DNA of 64,000 bases from Rallus limicola (lineage: Eukaryota > Chordata > Aves > Gruiformes > Rallidae): NCBI GenBank assembly GCA_022605955.1, contig JAKCOZ010000001.1:100348211-100412210 (forward strand), in the 5' to 3' direction. Below the pieces are notes generated by a model. The model ran no database searches. It saw only the letters and a list, made by a program, of their open reading frames with translations, and was not told the DNA's origin. Numbering within the stretch: the stretch's first letter is position 1; each line of letters begins with the position of its first letter. This document shows, one piece after another, positions 9,617-23,113 of the stretch. The position numbers and the translations under genes are program-made.

Positions 9617-12600
9617 AGTAAAATCAGATGATTGTAAACTTCTGTAGTTGAAGTATGATGCAAAACATGTAAGGGAAATACCTGTTTAGAAGAAGTTTCT
9701 TTAATTCTTTATAAAACTAGTCTGTGGGCTTTGGTATAAAGTGTTCTTGCTGGATATATTTTTATTTAAAGTATTAGAAAAGTGGGAAAATATCAGGCTT
9801 GATGTCCACAGATCAAGTCTCAATGGTTCAGCCATACTAATTTCTACAATGAGCATGACAAATTGATTGGTTGTGCTGTCTCTAACCATTTGATATATTT
9901 TATTCTCAGAATAAAACTCCTTTCTTGCTGTTTTGCTGCTGTCTAACCCAGAAACATAGTCTGTGTCTGTGTTCAATCCCTTTTCATGGTTCATCACTAT
10001 TCAAGGGAATAAATTTACCCCTGCCTAACAGGGGGTTAAATTCCTGCATTGTCATTTTTCATGATAGAGGTTATTTGTATTTCTACCTTCTTTTTTATGA
10101 GGGAGCTTGGAATCAGAAACTCATCCAAAATGAACATACATTTTGAAACAGTTTTAAAAATGTAGTAAAGTCCTAAAATGTTAGTGGGTTCCTGAATTCA
10201 CAAGAGCTTAGATGTGACATTAACTGATACCAAAGTGAAATAAGGAGACTTTTGCCAGAGGGCAGATCAGGGGACAGATTTTTTCTGGACTTTTTCACAA
10301 AATCTTTGCAGTAGTAGGCAAGGTTCTATAGGCACTAAAAGACTTACCTCAACCTGGTTTAGATGCTCTAAGAATCAGCATTTTCTGGATTGTAGGTACT
10401 TTGTTTTCTCAATACTTTCCAAAACAGGTAATAACTATTACGTGAATTTTGATACATATCCTGAAAGATATCAAATGCTTTACTGGACTAAATGTATTTG
10501 TCCATTGTTGTGCTAAGTCATTTTGTCTTATATTGTTGAAGCACCACCAAACTGACACTGTGATTGGCTTTATGTTACATGACAGGGAACATATCTTTTT
10601 ACTAGAGTAATTTGTAAGTCATAGTGGCATAAATTTAGTGTTTTGTTTGGATTTTTTTTACTGTTAAAGGCTTATTTTACTGTGCTATGAGCAGGTATGC
10701 TGCTGACTTGGTGGCTTCTCAGCCATTTTATATCCTACTTCATTGTGATTCCTAGGGAGTTCACTATCTCTGGAAGATGTATGCCCAACTTGATCTGTAG
10801 GCTCAACCCCTTACATGTACCTGAACTAACCAGGTACACATTACCTAGTTAAACATCAGATATGTAAATAGAAATGGCAGTTTTTAAAGAACTACTAAAA
10901 GGTCTGTTATGCTGATCAAAAATCTGGTCAAAAAACTTGGAAGGAATAACAATTGACCTGATTACTTTTCCTAGAATATTTTTCCCCTTTTTACAGGGTA
11001 TTAAACTGTAGGAAAAATGCATCTGGTTGTATTTTATTAGTACTATTTTGTTTTTAGCAAATAATAGTTTTCCTATGTATATTTTTTTGTTTTCTGTTTT
11101 CTAATTGCTCAGATCCTGGACCTACCATACTTTAATATTTTTGTGTTTATATTTTTATTATAATTGGAATAATCTTATGGTCTCTATTGTATGGAAAGCA
11201 TTTGCAAACATCACTTCTAGATCAGTGAATTTTCTGTTTATGCTCCTAAAGAACAGTACAGGAAACAGCTGAGTCTAATAGACCATCTGTTTAAGTGTGA
11301 GCGTGAAATTGCAGGACAAGGATAGCAAAGATGGCTTGTTAAGAAAGATTTGGACTCTGTTAAGAGAAATATGCCTTATTGTCTCTGCCATAACAATAAT
11401 ACTTTCTAAACATTCATTTTAATGGATCCATACATGTAAATGAATTAGGTTCTGTAAGAGGACTGTTATTTTGGTAATCATGGACATTTCAGTAACAGCT
11501 CATCTCTCACAGCTTTTATCTTAACAAAACATTATACAGTAGACCACTGAAATGTCTGGATAGACAGTAATGAAAACAGCTACTGCCAGCAAATAAGGCA
11601 ACAAGATTTTACGTTTCTTCTTGTGCTTGAGAAATCATAATTTCAGACACTTTTGAGTGTCAGGGACTGAAAACATCATTGACATAAGGAGAAGCAAACT
11701 AGAAAATGACCATTTACTGTATATGCAGCTGAAATACATAAACCTATTTCCTGAATAGCATTCCTGAAGAATAGTCATGACAATAGCCATTCCCTATTCC
11801 TTTTCTATACAGTAATTTCTTAATACATTTTGGAAATGGATCTCAGCTACCCACAGTTTCAGAGAGACAATACTTTAGCTCGTGTTCATCTTCAGGCTGA
11901 AGAAATTACAGTGTGCTATGGTCCAAACATGTCATGAGATTATTTCTTGTACTGGAATACAAACTAAATGTAGTGTTTCTTTCTAAAATGGAACAGTTCT
12001 ATCTGCTAACTCTATATAACATCTAGGCTAGAAGTTTTTAATTTAATTTCCCAGAGGAAAAATCCCTTTGATGATCATTTTTCCAAGAAATTGTATATTT
12101 GGGGTCAGGAAGTTTGTGCAAACAAAATTGTTCTGTGGTGATAGCTTCATTCTTTTCCTAGCATGACCGTGTTACATTTTCATATGCAGTACACTGAGTC
12201 TTTCCTTGGAGCTAACAGCATTACCAGAGGTGGTGTCTTACCCACAAGCCTTGCCAGTGGAGAGGAATGGGTACTGGAGGCACTTCATGCACTTCTTTCA
12301 GAGTATGGTGGCCATTTAAGTATCGGCAGTGAGCTTAGATGACATGTTTAGATTCAACTCTATGTAAAATTAAATGTTTATTATATAATACCAGATGGCC
12401 TCAGTAATGTAGACAGTTGCTCAGATACTTCCTTGGATTGGGAGACCTAAATTCCATGTAATTACATAAGACATGGCCCTCTCATCTCCCCAGTAAGAAC
12501 AGGTCAGCTGTTTCTGTTTGAACACTTCTTCATCTGCTTAAAGTTCCCCTTGATCTCAGAAACCTGCTTGTTAATAGTATAGTTGAATAGATAAATTTCT

Positions 12601-15552
12601 TGAATGGATTTCACATTTTCAGTACCTGTTCAACATCCCAAACTAATAAAAAGTGTATTAAAACCAGTTCACTTTCAGAAATTAATCAAGGATTTGCGTT
12701 CAGAAAACTTTTTTGCTTAGAGAACTTGAATCTTCTCAGTAGATTTCTCTTCGTATTCACAACATAATAGGTTATCATAAACTTTGTTGAACTAATTTTA
12801 TTTTATTAACTTTAGTAGCTTAGTGGTTGATTATTTCTATTTACTGCATTAATAGAAGCTGATATCTATCGTTTTAACATAGAAGTAGTCTATGGGGGCC
12901 ATAGTTAGCGAAAAGTTTATCTGTGTTTTCAGCAAATGCTTCAAACATTAATTCCAGTTTCACAGCTGCTAAAAGTTTTAGAGATAGTATCTTTTCTTAC
13001 TACTGAGAATACAGGTATATGCAGCTATCAGTCTGGAACTTCAATTAACTTTTTTTAAATTTTCCCAGGACTTGTCTGTATTTTGCTATCTACTTTCACT
13101 TTTATTTCTTTAGAGAATACTTCTAACAATACCTTTTATTTGCAGTTTTAATGCTACTTGGGCCTTTCTTACTGCTCACTTGTGAAATTGTTTGCAGGTT
13201 TTGCTGAAAAAGTGGACAAAGAAGTGCTCACTTTCAGCTGACTATTCTAAAGTATTTCTCCTAGTTTCCCTTTGTGATGGGACCATTCTTATGTTCGTAG
13301 TCTCCTTGTTTTGAGACCACGTTCCTCTAGCAGAATTTCTCTGAGAGACAAATTTTTGCCAAGCTCACCTGCAATCAGTTGCCAAATTGTCCATGACATC
13401 TAGAAAAGTAAGTTTGCATGTCTTTGGCATGTGTAGAAAAGCTGTAGGCTCCATGGCATTGTGTCAAATCCTTGAAAGGGTATATGGGAGCCAATTTTGG
13501 AAGGCTTTTCTTACCTTGAATGGAAATGAAAAGAGACGTACCTTTCTTAAATGCTTTGTTGAACTTTCTGTTGTCCCATACTACATGTGTCTGATCACAG
13601 CTGACTCCAGTCCTTCCTGTCCTGGTTTTAAGTCCAAGACATTACAGAAGAGGGAGGGGAGTGGTACAGTAGGAGGAGGCTGCCAGACAGCGAAAGTACC
13701 CAGAGAAGGTGCAGGAAGATGGAGCTGAGAAAGACATGCTCTGTATTTTTAAAATTACATTTTCTAAAATTCAATAAGATGTAAATCCACTTGTTTGAGT
13801 GAAACCCAATTTTAACTTGAGTGCAAATGACAGAACCTAGTCCCATGTGTTGCCTGGGCTGCAGAGCAGCAGTGGATGCCCATCATAACATTCAGGCAAA
13901 TTAATGTTGCTCTTGCTCCCTGTCCTGGTGTGCTGCTTATCTGCACTTTGGAGGTGGTTTTGGTATTTTTATTTTGTATCAGGAATAACTGTCTTAATTC
14001 AAGCCACGGCTTTGAAAGAACTTCCATTTATCACACAAATACCACTTAACAGTGTACTTTTGTGTGTCTGTCTGTCTTTTTCTGGACTAATTCATAGATA
14101 AGCGCTTCTTTAGGATATGTGTGATGCTGAGTAATGATTTTTTTATAAGAAAAGTAAAGAAAAAAGGGTGTTAAATCAAGAAGAAAGACAATGTTTGAAG
14201 ATTTTTTAGAGTAACCTGATGTAATACAATGGTGCAAGAATTCATGGGCAATGATGTGGAGCTGTTTCTGAAGGAAATCTTGGTGAGGGATTTGTGTATT
14301 TGATAATTATTTCAGTTAGGATCTTAATGAAGATGTTTTGTGAAGAGTAGAGGAAGTACTAAACACCTAGAAAATAAGTGTTTAAAGGTGGCATAATCTT
14401 GCAGTTATCATCACTCTCTGTGAAGGAGAGAAGCCCTAGGTTTGGTTTTCAATGGTCCTTGTACAGTAGCTGGTTATAACTCCCATTTCAGGCAATTGCA
14501 AAAATTCTTTTGCATGTCCCCTGTGCTGCAGAAGCAGTACAACAGAGTTTTTTTGTGACCAGCTAAAATTGGGACCATATTTTTTCCTCTTTTTGTATGC
14601 AATGTTCTGTGGCGTATTTCTTCATTGAGTCCAATACAAGTTGGAACATGATAGGATGTCAAGGGAAAAAATGAATTATATTTTGATTACGATTTTAGTT
14701 ACAATCCATAATGATGCAAACTGTTATTAATGAATATAGTAAGGACAAGGACAATGCTTTAGGAGGTTATCACTTGAAAATCAGTGTTTCAGATGCAAAT
14801 AATGCTTTTAAATTTCCCCTCAGCTTTTTTGTGGATGTAGGCTAAAAGGTGTGGTTTTCACAGTTTAATAACATGCCTCTACAGGAGTTATTACATGGTA
14901 ATAATGTGTAGAGGAGAAAGTGATACTAATAACCCTAAAGTGCATTAAAGAGGAATCTACCATTATATCTTAACAAAGTAATACATATACTTGAAACTAT
15001 AGCTTAGCTTACATATCTGTAGCATACTGGGATAGAGTTACTAAAGTATTAATTACGTAGCTTCTCCTGTCCTGTAGTCACAACCATTTAAATGGGCCTG
15101 TCTGCCGGTCTCAATGCTGTTACAGTGTAGTACAGTAGAATTCTTCTGGGAGAGCAGAGGGGCAGTCCCATTCACTCCCAGATCCCATTCCCACTTCCTT
15201 CACGCCTGTGGGAAGAACAGCAACTGTTTTACTAATTAGTCAGGTTGGTTCTCAGCAGTTGGATTTGTCATGTTTGGCTCAGGTGGAGGGTGTGATTTAA
15301 GTAAATGTAACTAACTGACTGGATGAATCAAATGAACTAAAATTTTCAGATTTCTGTGTAAAGCATTGTTTTACAAATGGGAAAACCCATTGTTTTACCA
15401 TGACTTTAATGGGTGTTCTTTCTTCCCATCCAGAGATACTTTGCAGCTGGCAGTGATGCAAGCGGCTTCTTTGCCACCATCACCAGCGTTTTGCATCCTC
15501 AATCCACTTTATTCCTTTTACTGCACATTACCATGGGACCCTGATCCCTGCC
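9617..15552. other. Long unique AT-rich stretch, no gene seen
   Basis: Nearly 6 kb without a recognisable dispersed repeat or gene. The largest frame, at 13387-13728 (113 codons), has no recognisable motif and no codon-use contrast with its surroundings. AATAAA motifs at 9910 and 10009 could only matter if the exon candidate just upstream is real. The lack of young transposons here contrasts with the region after 15.5 kb. Confidence 0.6.
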
Positions 15553-16026
15553 TCTTCTGGTTTTTCCTGGGATAGAGTTCGTTTTCTTTCTAGTAGCTTG
15601 TGTACTACCATGTTTTGGATATAGAATAAGAAAACTGACAGTTTTAGTTGCTGCCAAACATTCAATGACTTTTCAGCTTCTCATAGAGGCCTACTAACAT
15701 GAAGTCAGGGAGCACTCAAGAAGCTGGTGCTTCTTGGGAAGACATGGCCAGGACAGCTGACCCAAACTGTCCAAAGGCACATCCCATACCACATGGCATC
15801 ATGCTCTGTATATTACCAGGTGGTGTGTCAGGAGGATGTTTGGCTGGAGAGCTAGCTGAGTATTGGGTTTTGTTGGTGAGCAATTGTGCCATGCATCACT
15901 TGTTTTTTATATTCTATCATCATCATCATGTTCCTTTTCTGTCCTCGTAAACTGTCTTCATCTCAACCCACAGATTGTAGACAGCTGTGCAGCTGGTTTA
16001 GCTACCTGCCAGGTTAAACCACAACA
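15553..16026 (+). mobile_element. LTR of an avian endogenous retrovirus, sense orientation
   Basis: It begins TTCTGGTTTTTCCTGGGATAG, a decayed form of the TGTCCTGGTTTCAGCTGGGATAG start I know from a widespread bird LTR family, and continues AGAGTTCGTTTTCTTTCTAG. The middle shares GACATGGCCAGGACAGCTGA, CATCCCATACCACATGGCATC and CTGTATATTACC with the related copies at 4880 and 53323 (the latter reversed). The end is TGCCAGGTTAAACCACAACA, a typical LTR 3' end in CA. At about 474 bp it is near complete. No clear target-site duplication remains. An ATCATCATCATCATG run lies at 15916-15930. No proviral interior is attached. Confidence 0.8.
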
Positions 16027-18344
16027 GGGTCACATCTGGGAGCCCCAGCCATACTTGCTGGAAAATTACCATAATATCCCACATTCCTCATCGACTTGTC
16101 TGTAGGCCAGTCTTATCAAATAATAAAAGCAGAATTCTCCATCTCCTGGTGTCTCCTCTTAAAAATTTCATAATGGATGTTTGCAAATGTTATTTTTCAA
16201 GCACTTTTTTTAGGCTCGTGTCTCAACATTATAAATAAACTAAACAAACTTTCTTGAATTTTTTTCTTTTCAATGCCTGGAAACAGACACTGCATATGCT
16301 TTTTTTTTTTTGCTTCTTTTTTTTACTCATTAGTAAATTAATATTAATATTTATAGAACAAGTTAAAATGTTATTTGTCTATGGTGGCTTTGTGTGATAG
16401 TTGGCATGAATGCTCGATACTCTCCAGGCTTAAATTATAATTGGAGAACTTTGAAATCCTCAAGAGAATTGGTTGTGTTTTATTAATTAGTCTTTGCCAA
16501 CTGGGACATTAGTCATGATGTCTGTCTTGGCCCAATGCACAATTTTTTGGAACATAAATGTGAGAAATACTACTTGTTGAAACAGACAACATCTTCCTAA
16601 ACCATTTGCATTTTCCTATTTGAGGATTTTAGGTCTCCAGGGAAAAGTTTTATTTGGGTAGCAAAGAAAAGGGGAGAGTAATTTTCTGAAGGAATAGGAA
16701 ATACAGGCTTATATCAATAACTTTAGCTCAGGATCCTGGGGGACAGGGTAGAGGTCTGCACTAGAATAGTCAGTACTAGAATAGTCTCTCCACCTCCACC
16801 TGGTTATCTGCAGTCCTTTAAACATGGAATTTTCCATGGAAATGTTCCTGTAAGAGTTAATGAGAGGACACCTCCTAATAAATATTTGAATTATAACCAT
16901 TATTTTCAGATTGTCTCCATTAAAAAAAATAAAACTTGAAACCATACTAATTTGCCACACTAAAAACATCATGGACTGAAAAATGAAATATTACACAAAA
17001 CTGTTTCCACTAACATGTTTGTCTACTAAAGTATTTTCTTATGAAGACTGTGCAGCATACACTATGCTTTTAGTCTTCCAACCACCCCCACATATATACA
17101 GAAACCTTTTATGTAACATTAATTTGTCTTCTTACGGCAAAAGAGCCCCTTCTAAAACAGAAAAGTACAAACAAAAGTGCATAAGCCTGTCTCCAGCCTG
17201 CATAAATGAATTTATTTCAAAAAGGAACAAATGTTCACACATGGTTTATAGTAAGGTACTCCAATAGATCAAATAAGTAATTTATTAATAAGAACTGGAA
17301 AAAAACGTTTACTTGATTGATCTTGATTGAAGTAAATTCCTGTAGGCATTAGTTGGTGAACATCTACATTCCCAGAAGTCACCTTTGATTCTAAATATTT
17401 GTGGTCACATTGTGAAATGGAATGAGATATATATATATATATATACCTTTATGTATAGATTGTAGAAAAAACTCTTGGTTGAAAAACCTTATGTGGATAG
17501 TCACTAGGCCACTTATTTAGTGTGACAATATGAATATGCTTAAAGTATGAACTTCCTTTTAAGTGTGGATTCTTTCTTCAAAGGAGTGTTCAGAAGCTGA
17601 GCCCATTTGTATACATGACACCAGGAGAAGAGATAAGTAAAATTATGTTCTTCTGAACATCTTCAGTGGGTACCCACTGGATTACTTAGTAATTTACTTA
17701 AATGACAGTAGGTGTTAATGTGAAGCTTTGTCAGCAATCTGTCTTCTGCTGATCTGAGGCAGTGAGATGTTCATCACATGCAAATAACTTCAGATATATT
17801 TACAAGAAAAAAAGCCACATTTAGAAAATATTCTCAAAATATTGAATATAATTTATTTTGTGGAGTTTTAAATATTCTACCAAATGAATATCTACTCTGA
17901 TGCTGTCTCTGGTTGCCTGCTAACATTAGCTTTTGGCGTATGACGTGCTGAAAAATCTTGTTTTCAGGTTGGGCATATTCAAAGCCTGGATTGTGGTTGC
18001 TTTCACGGCCTGCTCTGTGAAGCACAACAGAGTGCACCCAGAAAAAACACTGCTCTGAATGATTTGAAGGATTCTGGGATTATAGGCCAATTTTGTGTAC
18101 CCTCTGGAGGAATGCAGTTGGGAGTGTGCTGTCAGTATCTGAGCAGAAAACTGAAGGAAGGTAACGTCACATCAAGGCAGTGCTGAGAGATGGTGGGGAC
18201 TAATGACAACCTAGGTGACATCTGTCTACCTACAACTGTTACTGGGCCTTCTGAGTAGAAAGATTTGAATCAGAAGAATGGCATCAGATGAGGACCTTGG
18301 AGGCTATGAAGGAGTCAAAATAGACTTTGATCTCTTCAGGTTTG
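16027..18344. other. Unique AT-rich non-coding sequence
   Basis: No gene or dispersed repeat is recognised apart from an (AT)n microsatellite at 17427-17445 and a short ACTAGAATAGTC doublet at about 16758-16783. Frames are 94 codons or shorter. Confidence 0.6.
17427..17445. repeat. (AT)n microsatellite
   Basis: Nineteen bases of perfect AT dinucleotide repeat. Confidence 0.95.
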
Positions 18345-18850
18345 AAGTAAAACTTGCAGGCCAGAAGGCCAATCGCATGCTGGGTTGCATCAAAACAAGT
18401 GTGCCTATCAGATTGAGATAGGTGATCCTCTCCCTCTGCTCTGGTGAGACTCCACCTGGAGTACTGCTGGAGCACCTCTCCTATGAAGACAGGCTCATAG
18501 AATTAGATTTGTTCACTCTGGAGAAGGCTGAGGGGAGATTTTTTTGTGGCCTTCCAGTACGTGAAAGGTACGTACAGGAAAGCTGGGGAGGGAATGTTTG
18601 TAAGGGCATGGTAGCAACAGGACAAAGGGCAGTGATTTTAAACTAAAGCAGGGTAGTTTTAGATTAGACACTAGGAAGTTCTTCACTATGAGGGTGCTGA
18701 GACACTGGAACAGGTTTCCCGGAGAGGTGGAGGAGGTCCCATGCCAGGAGACATTCAAGGTCAGGCTTGATGAAGCTCTGAGCAATCTGATCTAGTTAAA
18801 GGTGTCCCTGCTTACTGCAGGGGTGTTGGACTAGATGGCTTGCTTTGGCT
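18345..18850 (+). mobile_element. CR1 LINE, 5'-truncated and internally deleted
   Basis: Plus-strand CR1. The start corresponds to late ORF2 (GCCAATCGCATGCTGGGTTG then CATCAAAACAAGTGTG). The text then reads GGTGAGACTCCACCTGGAGT and jumps to CTGGAGCACCTCTCCTATGA, skipping roughly 100 bp that other CR1 copies have between these blocks (the part encoding the QFW/GPQ and QRRATK segments seen at 23.6 kb). It continues through GAGAAGGCTGAGGGGAGA to the 3' untranslated part, with ACACTGGAACAGGTTTCCC and GGACTAGATGGCTTG. The terminal short repeats are not recognisable. The coding part is broken by frameshifts and the deletion. Confidence 0.85.
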
Positions 18851-21682
18851 GTTGGATTTCACATAAAATATTTGGATTTGACTGTGGTTGCCCTTATGCA
18901 GCATTTTCCATTACTAACCCAAGAGTTCAGGTTTCAGTAAATGGAAAAAGAACAAAAAGAAAAATGTCCAAACTGTCGGTGAGGTAAACATAAAGGATGT
19001 GCTTTTGGGGGTGGGGAAGAATTTTTTTTTATTGTTCATAACAGCATAAAGAGTAATAATTTGCTCTGTTTTTTTTAAAAAAAAAGTGTTTCCTAGACAG
19101 TTGGTAGGTGTAGGGTCATATAAATAGCTTAAGAAGTAGGCTTTAAATGTAATCTGTGTCTCACAGTGACTTTAATTTAAGGCAGTACTGCCAAGTCAAG
19201 TCTATTCCATCAATTTTTTTGAGGCCACTGTAAAGAACTCTGATAGACATAAGATGAATGCTATTGTTCCTGGCAATGAGTAATTATGCCACTGCTTTTC
19301 ATTTTCATTTGGTTTAAATTTTGCAAAAGAGTTCTATATTAACTTAATTCAATGAGAAGTTTAAAAATAAGTGGAAAAAGTCTCAGTGACTTTTTCAGGC
19401 CTTCATTCAGAGTAGTGTACATCCACACTCACAGATACACATACACGTTCTGCTTCCATCCTTCTGTAAAAATCTGCTCTATTTAGTATTGTTATTGAAT
19501 ACTGAAAAAAATGAAGGCTTCCAGCATTTATGCACTACTGCCTTAGAATCTGCTAGCACATTTCCCAGTTGTGTCCAATTATTCTACCTTAAAAAATAAT
19601 TTCAAATATATTTGAAAACAAAAGCAAGCTGAACCATTAGTGTCAAGGAATAAAAACATTAGTCTATATTTCCTCTTGCTCAGCTGCAAATTTAGGCACC
19701 AGAACCTTCTGCATTAATGAATTTGTCTTATAGCTGCACTTACCCTCTTATATGTTAAATGTTTGCAAGCAAGTTAAGAGTCACCGAATTCTGATTCTTT
19801 TTTAAAACAGTTTTAAAAACATTTTTTCCAAAAATAATAGATTTGCCTTCTTAATACAGGAACTAGAAGATAAAACCTCTGTGAACATGTGGGAACTATA
19901 AAAATATGTATTTTTGAATATTATTCCTTTTGGATAAAAGGAAGTGATTTATATTCTTTCTATTTTTTGGTTGGTTTGGAGTGGAGGCTTTTTGGTGGGT
20001 TGCTTTTTTCTTTTCTTTTTCCCAGAAACATTAAAAGCATATTCAACTACTATATGTTCCAAAAGTACAATTTTTTTAAAAGTAGTTTGTCAAGGAGTTA
20101 CCCTTCATTGAAAGTTTTTAGGTATCTCCAAACTAGAGCTGTTTTATCAGGCTTAAGACTACGAACGACTAGGTTCCAGGAGCTTAAAAGCATCAGAAGT
20201 TAACTTGTACTTTTTTAGAGGAAAATATTATCCTTTAATTTAAGAAATGGAAATTAAGGTCTTTACAATTCTGTATTCAAAAATAATGGGACAGTAGAGG
20301 CAGAACACAGGGCACAAGGATGAATACAAATTGTTGTGCAAGGGACAACTGTGGAGGGGTGGAAATAAAATAATTTTGGAGTATAATTAAAGAATGGTGT
20401 GGACATTTTGGTAGGAGGATGTTAGAAATAATTTCAATCCCATTACAGAAGCAGTAGTGGATGCAAAATCTTTGTTATTGGCTGGGCAGCAGTGGTGAAC
20501 TCCTGAAGTTTTCCAATTGATGTGGGTGTATAAAAAATGGTTGAATAATAATAACTCAATTATGGCTACTGTGAATTTCAATTTGCTACACTATTGAAAA
20601 AAAACAACATGGAGGGAAAGAAGGGGGAAGGAATAAGTGGAGAGTAGCTTGAAACACTAACAAACCTTAGGATATCATAAATATTTAATTGTATGGACCG
20701 AGTAAGATGTGTCTGTTCTCTATAAAGTACAATTAACTACATGAAAATGGCTGATTAATTTCTGCACAGACTGGTGTCCTCTTGAGTGTGAGGTAAGCTG
20801 AACCTTTTCAGTCTTTGAGGGAAGTCCTGGAGCAGACTGTAAAATTCAGCACGTACATATCACAAAGCCAAATTCTCAAGTCTGCCTGTGTCCCAAGGAA
20901 ATTACAGTAGCATGGAAAGATCTTGGGGCTTCAGAATTAGACTTGATGTAATATGTACCAATTGAAGAAGAGAGGAGGGATTGCAGTCAGATTATATCAC
21001 TACTGTATAGGCTACAAACACTGTTTTTTAAGTTGCAGTTTTTACCGCTTATTGAAGGTAAAATACCTTTGCTTATATATCTCCCAATTTTGAGACTTTG
21101 AAGGGAAATTCTTTTGCTTCTTACCTTACTAGATATTTGTGTCAGCAGAGGGCTCTAGCTCTGTCCTCCTGACTGTGGGAATAGGAAGGGTTTTTTCTGC
21201 AAAAAGCCTAGGTTGTAATAAAACTTATTTAAGTCTCCTACCGTTCCACTGACCTACATTAACTGATTCTTTATCCTTTGTATTTCTATTTCTTCTATGG
21301 ACATAAGACTGTCTTCCTCTTGCTACCCAAGGACAAGAAAGGTAGCCATGGGTTATGGGATGGTAGATGTTATAAAGATTGGGATCACCTAATAGTTTGA
21401 AATACTTTTTTTTTTTTTTTTTTTAATATATGTTTAGAAGCATATCTGCTATGGAGATTTGTCCTAGAATAACACATGTAGATCACGTAGATATGACAGG
21501 TACCAGCATTTTATCTAATAGCCCATGAGCAGAGCAAGCACAGTCCTCAGAACTAGTTATGCTTATTTGACTTGCAGAATGTAGCTCATGTGTTCTGCTC
21601 CACATTTTAGAAACACTGCTATTGGCATAATTAGCTTTGGTTCTTGGTCTTGTTTAATCTCCTTAACACTCTTATAGATTAG
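18851..21682. other. Unique AT-rich non-coding sequence
   Basis: No gene or repeat family recognised. A 19-base T run lies at 21406-21424. The longest frame is 104 codons at 19889-20203, hydrophobic and F/Y-rich as expected from T-rich DNA. Confidence 0.6.
21406..21424. repeat. Poly(T) run
   Basis: Nineteen consecutive T bases. Confidence 0.95.
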
Positions 21683-21985
21683 AATCATAGAATGTATTGG
21701 GTTGGAAGGGACCTTTCAAAGGTCATCTAGTCCAATCCCCCTGCAGTAAGTAGGGACATCTTTATTAGATCCAGTTGCTTAGAGCCCCATCAAGCCTGAC
21801 CTTAAGTATCTCAGGGATGGGGCTTCCACTATGTCTCTGGGCAACCTGTTCCAGTGGTCTACCACCTTCATATTGAAGAACTTTTTCCTAATATCAAACC
21901 TAATTCTACCCTTTTTTAGTTTAAAGCCATGGCCCCTCATCCTATTGATATGTGCCCTTGTGAACAGTTCTTTGCTATTTACTAA
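21683..21985 (-). mobile_element. CR1 LINE, 3' end with ORF2 C-terminus
   Basis: Read on the minus strand, this codes for the end of CR1 ORF2: the segments KLKKGRIRFDIRKKFF, VVDHWNRLPRDIVEAPSL and LRSGLMGL are the characteristic C-terminal block (HWNRLPREVV-type). It then runs into the CR1 3' end, CCAATACATTCTATGATTC, at 21683. The reading frame is intact across this short part but continues into the adjoining LTR upstream, so it is only a fragment. The 5' side is cut off at about 21985, just before the LTR at 21991. Confidence 0.9.
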
Positions 21986-21990
21986 AGAAG

Positions 21991-22362
21991 TGTGGTAGTT
22001 CAGCCCCAGGTAGTGGCTGAGCACCACATGCCACTCTCTCAGTCCCAAAGGAGAAACAAACAGAGCCTCCAAGGACTAGGATAAGACCAGTTTATTGACA
22101 AAAATCACCGTGAAAGGAGAACAATAACAGACCACAGTAAATTTCGCTTACACCCTGTGATAATAGAGTTCCTTACTGACCTAACAATAACCAAGTAATG
22201 CACAATGCAAGAACCTACCCAACATCCCAGCCAAACTCAAACTGGAGGCACCCAGCAGCTCCTTTTATGGGGGAGTGATGTTAGGTGGTATAGAAAACAA
22301 CCCTGGGCTAACTCAGCCTGTGCTGACTACTTGGGGAGGTTAACTCTGGCCTGACCAGAACA
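21991..22362 (-). mobile_element. Solo LTR, 372 bp, reverse orientation
   Basis: On the minus strand it runs from TGTTCTGGTCAGGCCAGAG (22362) to GAACTACCACA (21991), so it has TG..CA termini. A CAATAAA polyadenylation signal is present on that strand (plus-strand TTTATTG near 22090), about 100 bp before the 3' end, and the 3' block GTGGTGCTCAGCCACTACCTGG resembles the 3' end of the family at 53323. The first 100 bases match 5357-5465. No convincing direct repeat flanks it (AAGAAG on the left, GGGACA on the right), so the flanks may have decayed or been rearranged. No internal sequence. Confidence 0.75.
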
Positions 22363-22380
22363 GGGACATGAAGAAATCAC

Positions 22381-22850
22381 AGATTCATAGCATGTTTTGG
22401 GTTGGAAGGGACCTCAAAGATTATCTAGTTCCAACCCTGCCCGCCATGGGCAGGGACACCCTCACTAGACCAGGTTGCCCAAAGCCCCATATAACCTGGC
22501 CTTAAATGCCTCCAGGGATGGGGCTTCCACAGCCTCTCTGGGCAACCTGTTCCAGTGTTTCCCCACCCTCACAGTAAAGAGTTTCTTCCTAATATCTAAT
22601 CTAAACCTACTCTCTTTCAGCTTGAAGCCATTCTTCCTTGTCTGTCACTACACACCTCGATGAACAATTCTTCTCCCACTTTCCTGTAGGTATTAGTAGG
22701 CTGCAATTAGGTCTCGCTGAAGCCTTTCCAGGCTGAACAAGTCCAACTCCCTCAGCCTGTCTTCATAGGAGAGGTGCTCCAGCCCCTTGATCATCTTTGT
22801 TACCCTCGTTTGGACTTGCTCCAACAGCTCCATGTCTTTCCTTTACTGGG
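22381..22850 (-). mobile_element. CR1 LINE fragment
   Basis: From GATTCATAGCATGTTTTGGG at the CR1 3' tip, it continues through ACCAGGTTGCCCAAAGCCCC, GGGCAACCTGTTCCAGTG, CTCACAGTAAAGAGTTTCTT, CAGGCTGAACAAGTCCAACT and GGAGAGGTGCTCCAGCCC to TTGCTCCAACAGCTCCATGT. This is the 3' untranslated region and the very end of ORF2 in reverse. It stops near 22850, and AT-rich unique sequence follows. Confidence 0.92.
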
Positions 22851-23113
22851 AATAAAAAAACCAAATTATTACGCACTATTTAAATAAGAAATAAAGATTA
22901 TTAAATGCCACCTGTGAGAACAGATTGAATGGCTTTGCTGAATGTTGTGTCCTAATTCTGAACAAGAGTTTCTTAATATAAACAGCAGCCTGAAGGAAAA
23001 AAAATGCTTCTGACTGCATTACGGGTCTCTAGTGCTATTGCTTTTGTTTTTGAGGAGTGCCTATATCAAGGTGCACAAGATCAGAGAAATATATGTTTGT
23101 GATAATGATCAAA
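22851..23113. other. Spacer between two CR1 copies
   Basis: AT-rich unique sequence with no feature recognised. Confidence 0.6.

Noticed and set aside
13387..13728. 113-codon frame
   Set aside because: No family signature and no composition change from the surroundings.
21779..22072. 97-codon minus-strand frame as an independent gene
   Set aside because: It is CR1 ORF2 C-terminus fused by chance to the adjoining LTR.
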